Shown here one piece after another: positions 36,338 to 45,288 of a stretch of DNA of 52,680 bases; the stretch's first letter is position 1; each line of letters opens with the position of its first letter. The DNA comes from Algoriphagus sp. AGSA1 (GTDB taxonomy: Bacteria; Bacteroidota; Bacteroidia; Cytophagales; Cyclobacteriaceae), in NCBI RefSeq assembly GCF_021390545.1, contig NZ_JAJUWR010000034.1:1-52680 (forward strand). The letters are read 5' to 3'. A program made the translations under genes and the position numbers. The notes below the pieces were generated by a model. The model saw only the letters and a list, made by a program, of their open reading frames with translations. It was not told where the DNA came from and ran no database searches.

Positions 36338-38325
36338 AAAAGACGATAAGCATAAACATCAGTGGGATTCTTTTCCACATCGAAGAAGACGGGTATGACA
36401 CGCTCCGCAAATACTTGGATGCGATCAACCGGCACTTTTCTTCCTATAAAGACAACCAGGAAATCATTTCTGATATAGAAAACCGTATTGCGGAGATTTT
36501 CCTTAGCAACCTGAAAAACAACAAGCAGGTGATCACAGCAGAAAACGTGGACAAGCTCATTGAGAAAATGGGCACAATTGCGGATTTTGCCTCTGTGGAA
36601 GAGGAAAAGGCAATATTGGAGGATGAGGAGGAAAACACTGCCCATGAGCAGGACTTCTATAAATATGTGACACCTCCGGATGCGGGCAAAAAAGGCTATA
36701 AAAAGCTAATGCGCCTCGAAAACCGAAAAATCCTCGGAGGGGTATGCGCTGGTATAGCGCATTACTTCACCATAGATCCCTTATGGACCAGGCTGATAGC
36801 TATCCTATTGCTGTTTTCCGGCAACCTTAGGTTCAATTTTGGATTTATGGACATCTGGCCATTCGACAACTTTAGACTCAACCTGAGTTTTGGGCTATTT
36901 GCCGCAGTGGCTTACATTGTCCTGTGGATAATACTGCCTGTATCTTATGAAATCGAAGAGGATAAAAACATTAAAAAACTATACCGCAATCCTGACGATA
37001 AAGTAATAGGTGGGGTAGCAAGTGGTTTGGCGGCATATTTCGGCGTGGAGGTGATCTATACCCGGTTGGCCTTAGTGCTATTGATTTTGGCCGGAGGATC
37101 AGGGTTTCTAATCTATCTGATCCTCTGGATCATCACTCCGGTAGCAAGCTCTATCACTGAGCGTATCCGAATGAAAGGCGGGGAAATCACCTTAGATAAT
37201 ATTGATTCTACGATCAAGGAAAATATCAATCCCATTCCAAAAGCCCCTGAGTCCAAGACCAGACAGATCCTCCTCACTCCGTTTCGGGTAATCGGCCAGA
37301 TAATCGAAGCAATAGGGAGTGCATTGGGGCCGTTGGGAAGACTATTTCTAAACGTGATCCGTGTGATTTTCGGCTTATTCGTTTTCTTTATCGGTTTGGG
37401 ACTCACCATTACCCCTATCTTCAGTCTGGCTATATACATGGGCATATTTACCAACGATGATTACAGGATACTGATGGACAATTTCCCAGTGGAGCTCTTC
37501 TCCAACCTAGTATCTATATGGTTGGTAGTCGGCGCCTCATTTCTGCTGATCATACCGGGGATCATTATCATCTTGCTTGGGTTGAGCGTGTTGATGCAAA
37601 AAAACCTTATCGGAGCAAGATTCGGTTTTGTAGCACTGGGATTATGGTTATTGTGCGTTGGTATAAGTGCCTTCCAGATTCCACTGATTGTGGCTCAGTT
37701 CAAAGAAGAAAACTGGCATAAAATAGAACAAACTCTGCCCGTCTCTAAGGGCATAATGACCCTGAGGCTTAACCCTGTCGGGGAAGAATCCACCTTTAAC
37801 CATGTCAATCTTAAACTAGAAGGCACTTCGGATTCATTGGTGACGCTCCGTGAGGAATTCTTCTCCAGAGGAAAAACCAAGGCAGAAGCAATGAACAATG
37901 CCAAAATGATAGGATATAATTATTCAGTATTGGATTCCGTAATCATCTTTGATGAAGGATATGACATCTCCAACATTGATAAATTCCGGGATCAAAAGCT
38001 GAATCTTTTCCTTCAGGTTCCTTACGAGAAGCCCTTTATCATGGAACGTTCCCTTCTTGAAATTCTAAGAAACACGATTTACAGAAATGGATATAAATCC
38101 AGTGACCTATCCCAAAATACGATCTGGACATTCAACAGACAAGGTTTGGTATGTTTGACATGTAAGGATGAAGTAAAGAAAGGGGCGGAAGAAGGGCTAT
38201 CCGAGGGAGTTAATTTTGAAGTGGAGGCGCCCGATACCGGAGAATACAACAGGGAACAGCTCGACAGTATCAGCAGAGTAAAGTTTAATGAAAACAAACA
38301 AGACTCATCAGCTGTATTGGACTAA
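36334..38325 (+). CDS. PspC domain membrane protein
   Basis: A 663-residue protein. The N-terminus (about residues 1-110) is a soluble domain (ISINISGILFHIEEDGYDTL, typical of these Bacteroidota proteins). Two PspC-type domains follow: RKILGGVCAGIAHYFTIDPL (about 128-147) and DKVIGGVASGLAAYFGVEVIYTRLA (about 222-246), each with membrane helices. More helices lie around 335-455, followed by a C-terminal soluble part. PspC proteins are linked to envelope stress. The gene is downstream of padR and small ORF A and ends at a terminator. Confidence 0.92.
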   Translation: MKKTISINISGILFHIEEDGYDTLRKYLDAINRHFSSYKDNQEIISDIENRIAEIFLSNLKNNKQVITAENVDKLIEKMGTIADFASVEEEKAILEDEEENTAHEQDFYKYVTPPDAGKKGYKKLMRLENRKILGGVCAGIAHYFTIDPLWTRLIAILLLFSGNLRFNFGFMDIWPFDNFRLNLSFGLFAAVAYIVLWIILPVSYEIEEDKNIKKLYRNPDDKVIGGVASGLAAYFGVEVIYTRLALVLLILAGGSGFLIYLILWIITPVASSITERIRMKGGEITLDNIDSTIKENINPIPKAPESKTRQILLTPFRVIGQIIEAIGSALGPLGRLFLNVIRVIFGLFVFFIGLGLTITPIFSLAIYMGIFTNDDYRILMDNFPVELFSNLVSIWLVVGASFLLIIPGIIIILLGLSVLMQKNLIGARFGFVALGLWLLCVGISAFQIPLIVAQFKEENWHKIEQTLPVSKGIMTLRLNPVGEESTFNHVNLKLEGTSDSLVTLREEFFSRGKTKAEAMNNAKMIGYNYSVLDSVIIFDEGYDISNIDKFRDQKLNLFLQVPYEKPFIMERSLLEILRNTIYRNGYKSSDLSQNTIWTFNRQGLVCLTCKDEVKKGAEEGLSEGVNFEVEAPDTGEYNREQLDSISRVKFNENKQDSSAVLD

Positions 38326-38333
38326 AACTTGAA

Positions 38334-38360
38334 GGCATCCGAAAGGGTGCCTTTTTTTTG
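38334..38360 (+). terminator. Rho-independent terminator after the PspC gene
   Basis: GGCATCC-GAAA-GGGTGCC (one G-T pair) with a tetraloop, followed by eight or nine T. It separates the PadR/PspC unit from the beta-CASP gene. Confidence 0.85.
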
Positions 38361-38386
38361 TATCTTTTGGGCTAAACCAAAAGCGT

Positions 38387-39787
38387 ATGGACGTTAGAGT
38401 GAAATTTTTAGGAGCTGCAGGATCTGTGACAGGTTCCCGCTATTTATTGGACTTGGGAGATTTTGAATTCCTTATCGATTGTGGGCTTTTTCAGGGGAAA
38501 AAAGAACTTCGCCGCAGAAACTGGGATAAATTCCCCATGGCTCCCCAAGATATAGAAGCGGTTGTTCTCACCCATGCACATATGGATCATATCGGCTATC
38601 TTCCCAAGTTGGTCAAAGATGGATTTTCGGGACCAATTTACTGTACAGCAGCAACGGCAGAAATTGCAAAAATCCTACTCCTTGACGCTGGAAAACTTCA
38701 GGAGGAAGAAGCAGAATACGCCAAGAAAAAAGGCTATTCCAGGCACGAAAATCCTGAACCACTTTATACCGTGGAAGATGCAGAAGCGGTTTTTCCCCTT
38801 TTTCAGCCTCAGGAATTCAAAACCCCTTTTGCTATACATCCCTCGGTAGAAGTGACCTATTATCATGCCGGTCATATCTTGGGCGCGGCCATTACTAAGG
38901 TAGTGATCAAGGGAGAACTTCAGACCAAGAAACTGGTATTCTCAGGCGATTTGGGTAGGCATCATGATCCCCTACTGTACCCACCTACCCTCATCCCGGG
39001 AGCGGATGTGGTTTGGATTGAGTCCACCTACGGAGACCGGATTTCACCTACAGTCAAGCCTGAAGAAGAGCTGGCAAGCGCAATAAATGATATTTTTTCC
39101 AGGGATGGACTGGCGATCATTCCAGCGTTTGCCGTTGGCCGCACCCAGCTGGTCATGTATTATCTCTACCAGCTGATAAAAAAAGGAAAAATACCGAATG
39201 TGCCTATTTACCTGGATTCACCCATGGCTATAAACGTGTCCCAACTCTACAGGGAATTTCATCAGGACCACCAATTGATAGCTGTATTAGAGGATACTGA
39301 CCAGCATCCATTTCAGCATTCTGGGCTCCACTATGTCCGCAAACAGGAGCAGTCCCGCATGCTGAATGACCTTCAAGAAAAGGCTATAATTATCTCAGCC
39401 AGCGGAATGGCCACAGGTGGTCGTGTACTTCATCATTTGATGCATCACCTGCCGAATGAAAGAAACGGGGTTGTTTTCGTAGGATATCAGGCGGAAGGGA
39501 CGAGGGGCAGACGAATTGTAAACGGCGAATCTGAAATAAGGATTTTTGGCCAGGAGGTTCCCGTGAAAGCAAAAGTTTACAATGTGGAGGGTTTATCAGC
39601 CCATGCTGATCAAAATGAACTGATAGAATGGGCCGAGGGATTCACAGAAAAGCCAAAGCTGGCCTTTATGATCCATGGAGAAGAGAAGAGTTCCTCAGTG
39701 CTTGCAGAAAAACTTAAAAAGGAATTGGGATGGAATACAGTCATCCCAAATTATTTGGAATCATTTATGCTGTTTGAAGGAATTTAG
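38387..39787 (+). CDS. MBL-fold beta-CASP ribonuclease-type hydrolase
   Basis: A 466-residue metallo-beta-lactamase protein. Zinc motif II is HAHMDH (63-68), preceded by the opening FLGAAGSVTGSRYLL. Next come HAGHILGAA and FSGDLGRHHDP, then the beta-CASP domain (AFAVGRTQLVMYYLYQLIK, IISASGMATGGRVLHHLMHH), and the C-terminal RMMBL motif VYNVEGLSAHADQNELIEW. This is the CPSF/Ysh1-like arrangement of RNA exo/endonucleases rather than RNase J. Cytoplasmic. It stands between two terminators with a small lipoprotein gene. Confidence 0.93.
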   Translation: MDVRVKFLGAAGSVTGSRYLLDLGDFEFLIDCGLFQGKKELRRRNWDKFPMAPQDIEAVVLTHAHMDHIGYLPKLVKDGFSGPIYCTAATAEIAKILLLDAGKLQEEEAEYAKKKGYSRHENPEPLYTVEDAEAVFPLFQPQEFKTPFAIHPSVEVTYYHAGHILGAAITKVVIKGELQTKKLVFSGDLGRHHDPLLYPPTLIPGADVVWIESTYGDRISPTVKPEEELASAINDIFSRDGLAIIPAFAVGRTQLVMYYLYQLIKKGKIPNVPIYLDSPMAINVSQLYREFHQDHQLIAVLEDTDQHPFQHSGLHYVRKQEQSRMLNDLQEKAIIISASGMATGGRVLHHLMHHLPNERNGVVFVGYQAEGTRGRRIVNGESEIRIFGQEVPVKAKVYNVEGLSAHADQNELIEWAEGFTEKPKLAFMIHGEEKSSSVLAEKLKKELGWNTVIPNYLESFMLFEGI

Positions 39788-39835
39788 TAATAAATGAATC
39801 CAACATTGCATCACTTCGCCTTAAACCATCTATCC

Positions 39836-40303
39836 ATGAACAAACTAGTACTAGTATTTGTAGCCGCTGCTTTCACCTTATTTCTTACTCATTGTGCCCC
39901 TTACCAACCTGAGGGTCAAGGCGTAGTAGGAAAAGTAACTTGGCTCGAAGGCAACCAAATGCCTACGATTTTAGAAGAGGGAAAAAAAAATAAAAGAACT
40001 ATTGTAGGAGAACCCGTGAAAAGAACGGTCAGGGTATATCCCCTGATAACAATCTCTGATGTCACCTTGGAAGATGGGCTTTTCAAATCCGTGGCGGCGA
40101 AGCCTATTACAGAGACTGAAACTGATGAGAACGGGGAATACTCCCTCAACTTAAATCCCGGGAGATATTCCCTGCTGACAGTAGAAGAAGGCGGTCTTTT
40201 TGCAAGTGTCTTCGACGGGGACGGAAATATACAGCCGGTCACGGTGAAAGAGAAGGAATGGACATTGTTGGACATCGTCGTGAATTATAAGGCAGCATAC
40301 TAA
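39836..40303 (+). CDS. Small lipoprotein with carboxypeptidase-regulatory-like fold
   Basis: I take the start at 39836 (MNKLVLVFVAAAFTLFLTHC), since it gives a lipoprotein signal with lipobox LTHC; a start at 39794 would add 14 residues ahead of it. The mature part includes GVVGKVTWLEGNQMP and ETDENGEYSLNLNPGRYSL, a Cna-B/CarboxypepD-regulatory beta-sandwich. 155 residues. Probably a periplasmic or surface lipoprotein of unknown role. It follows the nuclease gene closely. Confidence 0.82.
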   Translation: MNKLVLVFVAAAFTLFLTHCAPYQPEGQGVVGKVTWLEGNQMPTILEEGKKNKRTIVGEPVKRTVRVYPLITISDVTLEDGLFKSVAAKPITETETDENGEYSLNLNPGRYSLLTVEEGGLFASVFDGDGNIQPVTVKEKEWTLLDIVVNYKAAY

Positions 40304-40343
40304 TTAAAGATTTTCATCATTTCTTACACTTGCGTAAGGACAG

Positions 40344-40391
40344 AAGGTCTCCGCATGACAATAAGTATGTTCATGTGGAGACCTTTTCTTT
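40344..40391 (+). terminator. Terminator after the lipoprotein gene
   Basis: AAGGTCTCC and GGAGACCTT form a 9-bp outer stem, with CATG/CATG pairing inside, followed by a T-rich tail. The rest of the gap to 40590 is AT-rich and presumably carries the ECF sigma gene promoter. Confidence 0.8.
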
Positions 40392-40589
40392 TTAATTCAT
40401 AATTTGGCTACAATATAAAAGTCTCTTTAACGTAACGTACCCTAAGCACACAAAACACTTGTTTATAACAAGTTACAAAAACACCCGGCCTTTAATCGAT
40501 ACATTATAAAAAAATAATTAACTTTTTTTCACCAAGCCACGCAACCATTTTTTACAGAGGGGCATCTACCTAATTGAAAGCTAATTCAA

Positions 40590-41159
40590 ATGTTCAGCAG
40601 AGTCAATTTTTCTACCGAGTCAGGATTAATACAAGGATGCCTCAAAGGCGACCGGATGGCACAGCGCCACCTGTATGACCAGTATTCGGGAAAATTCTTG
40701 GCCATCTGCATCCGGTACTTAAAAGACCGGGAACATGCCGAAGATGTGATGATAGAGGGATTTATGAAAATCTTTGAAAAACTCCCTCAATTTCAGGCCA
40801 AGGGCAGTTTCGAAGGATGGATGAAACGCATCATCGTGACCCAAGCGCTCATGACATTAAGAAGTCACCGTCACCTGATGATGGAAATCAACATGGAAAA
40901 TGAGACGGAATATAAGGATCACAACTATGAGCTCAATCATATGGAAACCGAGGATCTGATGAGAATGGTAGAAAGCCTCCCTGTGGGATACAGGACAGTC
41001 TTCAATCTCTATGCAATCGAAGGTTTCTCTCACCAAGAGATAGCGGATCTCTTGGGGATAACAGAAAGCACTTCTAAATCCCAGCTCAATCGGGCGAGGA
41101 ATACGCTGAAGGAAAAAATCGCCAGTCAAACACCAAAAGAAAGGAGAATCAATGGCTAA
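40590..41159 (+). CDS. ECF RNA polymerase sigma factor
   Basis: A 189-residue sigma-70 family ECF factor. Region 2 is seen as AQRHLYDQYSGKFLAICIRYLKDREHAEDVMIEGFMKIFEKL (two adjacent blocks, about residues 23-64) and region 4 as YRTVFNLYAIEGFSHQEIADLLGITESTSKSQLNRAR (about 133-169). It overlaps the next gene, a probable anti-sigma partner, by 8 bp. In Bacteroidota such pairs control envelope or uptake functions; the likely targets are the barrel and DUF4097 genes just downstream, by inference. Confidence 0.95.
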   Translation: MFSRVNFSTESGLIQGCLKGDRMAQRHLYDQYSGKFLAICIRYLKDREHAEDVMIEGFMKIFEKLPQFQAKGSFEGWMKRIIVTQALMTLRSHRHLMMEINMENETEYKDHNYELNHMETEDLMRMVESLPVGYRTVFNLYAIEGFSHQEIADLLGITESTSKSQLNRARNTLKEKIASQTPKERRING

Positions 41160-41952
41160 GGAAAAAAATAATCTGGATCAGTTTTTCAAAGAAAAATTGG
41201 AAAACCATACAGAAAAACCAAGCACACTGGCCTGGGAAAGATTGGAATCTCAGTTGCCACAAAAATCCAAATCCAACAAGGGGTTCTGGTGGGCAGCCGC
41301 TGCCTCCCTCACCATCCTTTTCACCGTGGGATACTTGGTTTTGAAAGAAGGAGAGGTATCTGTGGAAAAGCCAATTCTGGCGGACAATAAAACTGAAGGA
41401 CTGTCAGAACCTTCTACCCAAACTGAAACTACACCAATAGAACAATCTGAAAAGCAATTAAAGGGAACTGAAGATCAGCCAGAAACTGAGGAATTGAAAA
41501 CTAAACCAATTACTACAACGCCTTCAGTAAAACCAGCAGATACTACTTCCAAGAGCCTACTACCTCAGTCAACCACCCCCAACAATCTGGTCGCAATGAA
41601 TGAAGTGAAGAAAGACCTGAAACAGGAAACAACTGAAAAGACAGACCTGCCAAAAATAGAAGTGCTGGCGCCGGAAATCGGTGAATTGGAATTACCTGAC
41701 TTGGCCATGGAAAAAGCAGTAGCCGAAGTAGTTCAGCCCACTGATCCAGAGCCAGGTTATACAGTAAAAATCTACTCCAATGGGCTAAAAGAAGAACCGA
41801 AAGATAAAAACATCATCGCCGAAATCGGCAAAACTGTTAACGAAGTGGAAGGATTATTAGGCAAAGTAGATCAGGGATTTGCAGACCTGCAGGATGCAAA
41901 GAACAATCTATTTGCCAGCATTACCACACGAAAATCCAAAGCCGGGAAATAA
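41152..41952 (+). CDS. Putative anti-sigma / membrane-anchored regulatory protein
   Basis: A 266-residue protein with a cytoplasmic N-terminus (about 1-43, KPSTLAWERLESQLPQ), a single membrane helix (about 45-62, WWAAAASLTILFTVGYLVL) and a low-complexity Thr/Glu/Pro-rich periplasmic region. The layout and its 8-bp overlap with the ECF sigma gene suggest an anti-sigma factor, though no recognisable zinc anti-sigma motif is present. The C-terminal part (EVEGLLGKVDQGFADLQDAKNNLFAS) looks coiled-coil. Confidence 0.78.
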   Translation: MAKEKNNLDQFFKEKLENHTEKPSTLAWERLESQLPQKSKSNKGFWWAAAASLTILFTVGYLVLKEGEVSVEKPILADNKTEGLSEPSTQTETTPIEQSEKQLKGTEDQPETEELKTKPITTTPSVKPADTTSKSLLPQSTTPNNLVAMNEVKKDLKQETTEKTDLPKIEVLAPEIGELELPDLAMEKAVAEVVQPTDPEPGYTVKIYSNGLKEEPKDKNIIAEIGKTVNEVEGLLGKVDQGFADLQDAKNNLFASITTRKSKAGK

Positions 41953-41980
41953 ATCCCAATTCCTTTAAATCGAACCTACA

Positions 41981-42067
41981 ATGAAATCGAGCATGTCGCA
42001 GGCGACACACATAGAGATGATCATCTACTATGCGAGATTCCATGTGACCATTGAAAAACAATTATAA
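41981..42067 (+). CDS. Small ORF B (28 aa) of the smORF family, before the first barrel gene
   Basis: MKSSMSQATHIEMIIYYARF then HVTIEKQL. It starts 28 bp after the anti-sigma-like gene and ends 4 bp before the barrel gene start. The first 20 residues agree with small ORF C at all but five or so positions, and the tail HVTIEK lines up with YLTIKN of C and YVAFEQ of A in the same frame. It lacks the GGGACAGGCT-containing insert of the other two. No signal or domain. It may be a translated leader. Confidence 0.4.
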   Translation: MKSSMSQATHIEMIIYYARFHVTIEKQL

Positions 42068-42071
42068 ACAC

Positions 42072-43103
42072 ATGAAAAAATACCTTCTATTATTTTGCCT
42101 GATGGCTATCGTGCAACTTGGGTTTGCCGGGAATATGCCATCCATCGGCCACACCGTATCCAGTGATAGCGTGGTGGTAGAATTCGGAAAATCCGGAAAA
42201 ATAGTCATCAAAGTGGACAGCAAAGAAGACTTTGAAAAACTAAAGCTGATGAATATCAATCAGATCATCCGTGAACTAGACTTGGAAGAGGATGCAGATA
42301 GCGGTGAAACAACCATAGTGGAGATAAAAAGAAAGGACGGGAGTTCCAAGCAGGTGGTAAAAGTAACCGAAAACGGAGCGGAAACAGAAGTGTACATAGG
42401 TGGCATGCGTCTCTTGGTGGACGAAACCGGTGAAAACACCAAAGTCCGTTTCGAACCAGGACTAAAAAGACGGAGTGATCCTCCCTTCAGAACCTACTTC
42501 AACCTTGATCTGGGGGTAAACAATTACCTTGAAAACGGCAAATTCCCGACTTCCAACGAGCCTTATGCGGTGAAAGGATGGGGAAGCTGGAATGTAGGGG
42601 TCAATTGGATGGCCGCACAACGGATCTCCAAAGGCTTCTACTGGGACTTTGGACTTGGTTTCCAATTCTACAACTTCAAATTTGAAAACCGGGACTTTCA
42701 GGCCATAAGAGGTGATGAAGCTATAGACTTTATCCAACGCACTGACGTGGATGGATTCAAAAGTAAAATATCCGCTTCTTACCTCACCGCGATAACCATG
42801 CTGGAACTTGACTTTGGCAAAATGAATGACAATGGCCGCCGTGGGGTACGCCTAGCGGCAGGGCCGTATGCGGGGTATAGACTTGGAGGCCAGTCAAAGT
42901 ATGTGTATCGTGAACTGAACGGGTCAGGACGCCAAAAAGACAAGCAAGACACAGGACTTTACCTACAAAATTTCAGGTACGGGATCAGGGGAGAACTGGG
43001 AATAGGAAGAGTGAAATTCTTTACCACCTATGACTTGAACGAGCTGTTTCAGGAGGGCAAAGGACCGGAACTCAATCCTATCACATTTGGGATAGTATTT
43101 TAA
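42072..43103 (+). CDS. Outer membrane beta-barrel protein 1
   Basis: The start is taken at ATG 42072 (MKKYLLLFCLMAIVQLGFAG), which gives a clean signal peptide; a TTG start at 42051 is possible but would put charged residues ahead of it. The protein has 343 residues. The N-terminal third is a charged, probably periplasmic segment, and the rest is a beta-barrel (FRTYFNLDLGVNNYL, RISKGFYWDFGLGFQFYNF, and the terminal FGIVF with a final aromatic). It is a paralogue of the next gene: both carry SKISASYL and a closing block NFRYG-R-E-G...YDLN-LFQE-GP. Confidence 0.85.
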   Translation: MKKYLLLFCLMAIVQLGFAGNMPSIGHTVSSDSVVVEFGKSGKIVIKVDSKEDFEKLKLMNINQIIRELDLEEDADSGETTIVEIKRKDGSSKQVVKVTENGAETEVYIGGMRLLVDETGENTKVRFEPGLKRRSDPPFRTYFNLDLGVNNYLENGKFPTSNEPYAVKGWGSWNVGVNWMAAQRISKGFYWDFGLGFQFYNFKFENRDFQAIRGDEAIDFIQRTDVDGFKSKISASYLTAITMLELDFGKMNDNGRRGVRLAAGPYAGYRLGGQSKYVYRELNGSGRQKDKQDTGLYLQNFRYGIRGELGIGRVKFFTTYDLNELFQEGKGPELNPITFGIVF

Positions 43104-43232
43104 AAAACATCATCACTAGTCGTGTCATAGGAGCACAGAATACCTCAGCGTGGCGGGAAGCCGAAATGGACCTCGACTTCCCTCACACCTGTAGATGGAC
43201 GCCCAGCATGACTCAATCAAAACTTTTACACC

Positions 43233-44033
43233 ATGAAGACGATACTACTACCGCTACTGTTGTTTGTCCTTACGCTGAGCCAGGCTTTCGCTCAGGGCGA
43301 ACCCGACACAGTAATTTACACCAAAACCAAAGTGATCAAGGTCTTTGGAAACACCTGGTCTTATCAGCAGAAAGAAGATGGAAAATGGATCTTAGACATC
43401 GAGCAAGCTGATGAAGTGAAAATCAAAGACATTCATCAAAGACAAAGATTTACTGCAGGCTTGGACACAGAACTTGGTATCAACCAGGTCACTCCCACGG
43501 ATCGTATGCCTTCTGTAAAACCATGGGGATCCTGGTATTATGCGATCAATATTTTAGGCACCACCAAAGTCTCCAAAAACTTCCATCTCTATTCAAGTTT
43601 AGGGGTAAACTGGTACAATTTCAAACTAGAAGACAGAAGCCTGATCGCTGTAAAAACCCCAGATGGAATAGTCTGGGATGAGTTTACCGGTGCAGGAACA
43701 GGTACCAAATCCAAAATCTCTGCTTCTTATCTAAACTTCACCCTAGTCCCTACTCTACTATCCAATAATCAGAAATTACGCTTTGGTGTGGGAGGCTATG
43801 CGGGAGTGAGGATAGGTGGACGTGGCAAATTCGTCTATGACGATGAAAACGGCAAAAAACAGAAACAGTTTGAGAAGTCCAACATGTATGTGGAAAACTT
43901 CCGCTACGGTGCAAGAGCAGAGATTGGAGTCAGTGACGTCACTCTTTTCTTCAACTACGATCTAAACAATCTTTTCCAAGAAAACCTAGGCCCTAAAGTA
44001 CAAGCTATAAGCTTCGGAGTCACTATCAGATAA
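43233..44033 (+). CDS. Outer membrane beta-barrel protein 2 (paralogue of barrel 1)
   Basis: A 266-residue protein with signal peptide MKTILLPLLLFVLTLSQAFAQ and a barrel much like its upstream neighbour: WGSWYYAINILG, SKISASYLNFTLVPTL, YAGVRIGGRGKFVYDDE, NFRYGARAEIGVSDVTLFFNY and a DLNNLFQE-GP end. It lacks the longer N-terminal segment of barrel 1. The pair probably arose by tandem duplication. The 129-bp gap between them carries no member of the small-ORF family. Confidence 0.85.
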   Translation: MKTILLPLLLFVLTLSQAFAQGEPDTVIYTKTKVIKVFGNTWSYQQKEDGKWILDIEQADEVKIKDIHQRQRFTAGLDTELGINQVTPTDRMPSVKPWGSWYYAINILGTTKVSKNFHLYSSLGVNWYNFKLEDRSLIAVKTPDGIVWDEFTGAGTGTKSKISASYLNFTLVPTLLSNNQKLRFGVGGYAGVRIGGRGKFVYDDENGKKQKQFEKSNMYVENFRYGARAEIGVSDVTLFFNYDLNNLFQENLGPKVQAISFGVTIR

Positions 44034-44044
44034 ATAACTCCTCT

Positions 44045-44149
44045 ATGAAATCGAGCATTTCGAGAGCGACACACACAGAGATGATTATCAGCCATGCGAG
44101 ATTCTCCCGAAGAAAAATCGGGACAGGCTATCTGACCATTAAAAACTAA
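44045..44149 (+). CDS. Small ORF C (34 aa) of the smORF family, before the DUF4097 gene
   Basis: MKSSISRATHTEMIISHARF then SRRKIGTGYLTIKN. It lies 11 bp after barrel 2 and ends 11 bp before the DUF4097 gene. It matches small ORF B over the first 20 codons and has an in-frame insert with the GGGACAGGCT word (about 44120-44129) also found in small ORF A. No signal or known domain. Confidence 0.4.
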   Translation: MKSSISRATHTEMIISHARFSRRKIGTGYLTIKN

Positions 44150-44160
44150 AATATAAACAG

Positions 44161-45090
44161 ATGAAAAAATTATTCAAATTATCAACCTTGGCTTTGGCCA
44201 TGATGCTGATCTCAGTTGTCAGCTTTGCACAGAAAGTATTGGTAGATGCCAATAAGAACTACTCAAATATCAAAGCCGTGGAGGTGAGCGGTGGCTGGCT
44301 GGATGTCTCCTATGTAGGAGGTGCGGGTCAGGATGTGAATGTAGAAGCATATCTGGAGTCAAATGACGAAAACCAGGACATTATTTTTGTGACCGTAGGA
44401 GATGTTTTGAAAATATCCTACGAACACAGTTCTAGAAATTCTTCTTGGGGAAATACCAGGAACAAGGGATATATCAAAATCACCGGCCCAATGAATATGG
44501 ATCTGGACATGAAGAATTCCTCAGGCAAAATAAGTGTGGACAAAGTAGTCGGGGACAAAACGAACCTAAGGGTTTCTTCCGGCAAAGTCAGCGCCACCAA
44601 TATCTCAGGGGACTTGACCATCAAAGCGACTTCAGGTTCACTTTATATCGATAAAGTATCAGGAGATGTCATAGCAGGGGTCACCTCTGGCAATGCAGAC
44701 ATCAATAATGTAGGAGGCAATGTGGATTACAAGTCCACCAGCGGATCTCTTTCTGGCGACCGAATCAAGGGACAGCTTAATGTAGCCTTGACCTCGGGAA
44801 ATGCCAAGCTTAGCAACATAGGTTCCCTGGGAGAGATGAAATTCACTTCTGGAAATATCCGGGCTTCCAATGCAGGATTGAGCGGGAACACCAATTTCAA
44901 CGGAACTTCAGGCAACTTTAAAATCCAGACCCCATCCAATCTGAAAGACTTCAACTTCTCCCTGAGAGCGTCTTCAGGCAATCTGAAAGTAGGGGGAATC
45001 AACACAGGAAAAAACCTAGAAATCAACAACGATGCTTCAGCATGGGTAAAAGGGTCTATTTCTTCCGGAAATATCACCATTGAGAATTAA
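44161..45090 (+). CDS. DUF4097-type beta-helix protein
   Basis: A 309-residue exported protein with signal MKKLFKLSTLALAMMLISVVSFAQ. The mature part is a ladder of short repeats of the type (T/S)SGxxxxxxxxG: NSSGKISVDKVVGD, VSSGKVSATNISGD, ATSGSLYIDKVSGD, VTSGNADINNVGGN and on to the C-terminus. This is a DUF4097 (head-GIN-like) solenoid. Such proteins are typically encoded near PspC genes in this phylum. Probably envelope-associated; role unknown. Ends at a strong terminator. Confidence 0.9.
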   Translation: MKKLFKLSTLALAMMLISVVSFAQKVLVDANKNYSNIKAVEVSGGWLDVSYVGGAGQDVNVEAYLESNDENQDIIFVTVGDVLKISYEHSSRNSSWGNTRNKGYIKITGPMNMDLDMKNSSGKISVDKVVGDKTNLRVSSGKVSATNISGDLTIKATSGSLYIDKVSGDVIAGVTSGNADINNVGGNVDYKSTSGSLSGDRIKGQLNVALTSGNAKLSNIGSLGEMKFTSGNIRASNAGLSGNTNFNGTSGNFKIQTPSNLKDFNFSLRASSGNLKVGGINTGKNLEINNDASAWVKGSISSGNITIEN

Positions 45091-45110
45091 TTAGCTATAA
45101 TTATCCGAAA

Positions 45111-45139
45111 AGGCCAATCCTGAAGGGTTGGCTTTTTTT
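45111..45139 (+). terminator. Rho-independent terminator after the DUF4097 gene
   Basis: GCCAATCC-TGAA-GGGTTGGC (one G-T pair) followed by seven T. It ends the sigma/barrel/DUF4097 unit. Confidence 0.87.
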
Positions 45140-45288
45140 GTACTTTAAAACCACGGGGAGCACGAAGGAATACACAGAGAGCGCAGTAAATCATACCTTC
45201 TAACATCCTGTAAAACAATTACCCTGCCCTATCGAGCTGGGCCAAAGTACCTAGGGCTTCCAGCTCTTTTAGAAGAAGAAATTATAAA

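Noticed and set aside
41152..41952. Calling this a zinc-binding anti-sigma factor (ZAS/FecR)
   Set aside because: No HxxxCxxC motif and no FecR domain; kept as putative anti-sigma from position and topology only.
43104..43232. Possible fourth member of the small-ORF family between the two barrels
   Set aside because: The open frame there (from 43166) does not resemble the other three and runs into the barrel gene in another frame.
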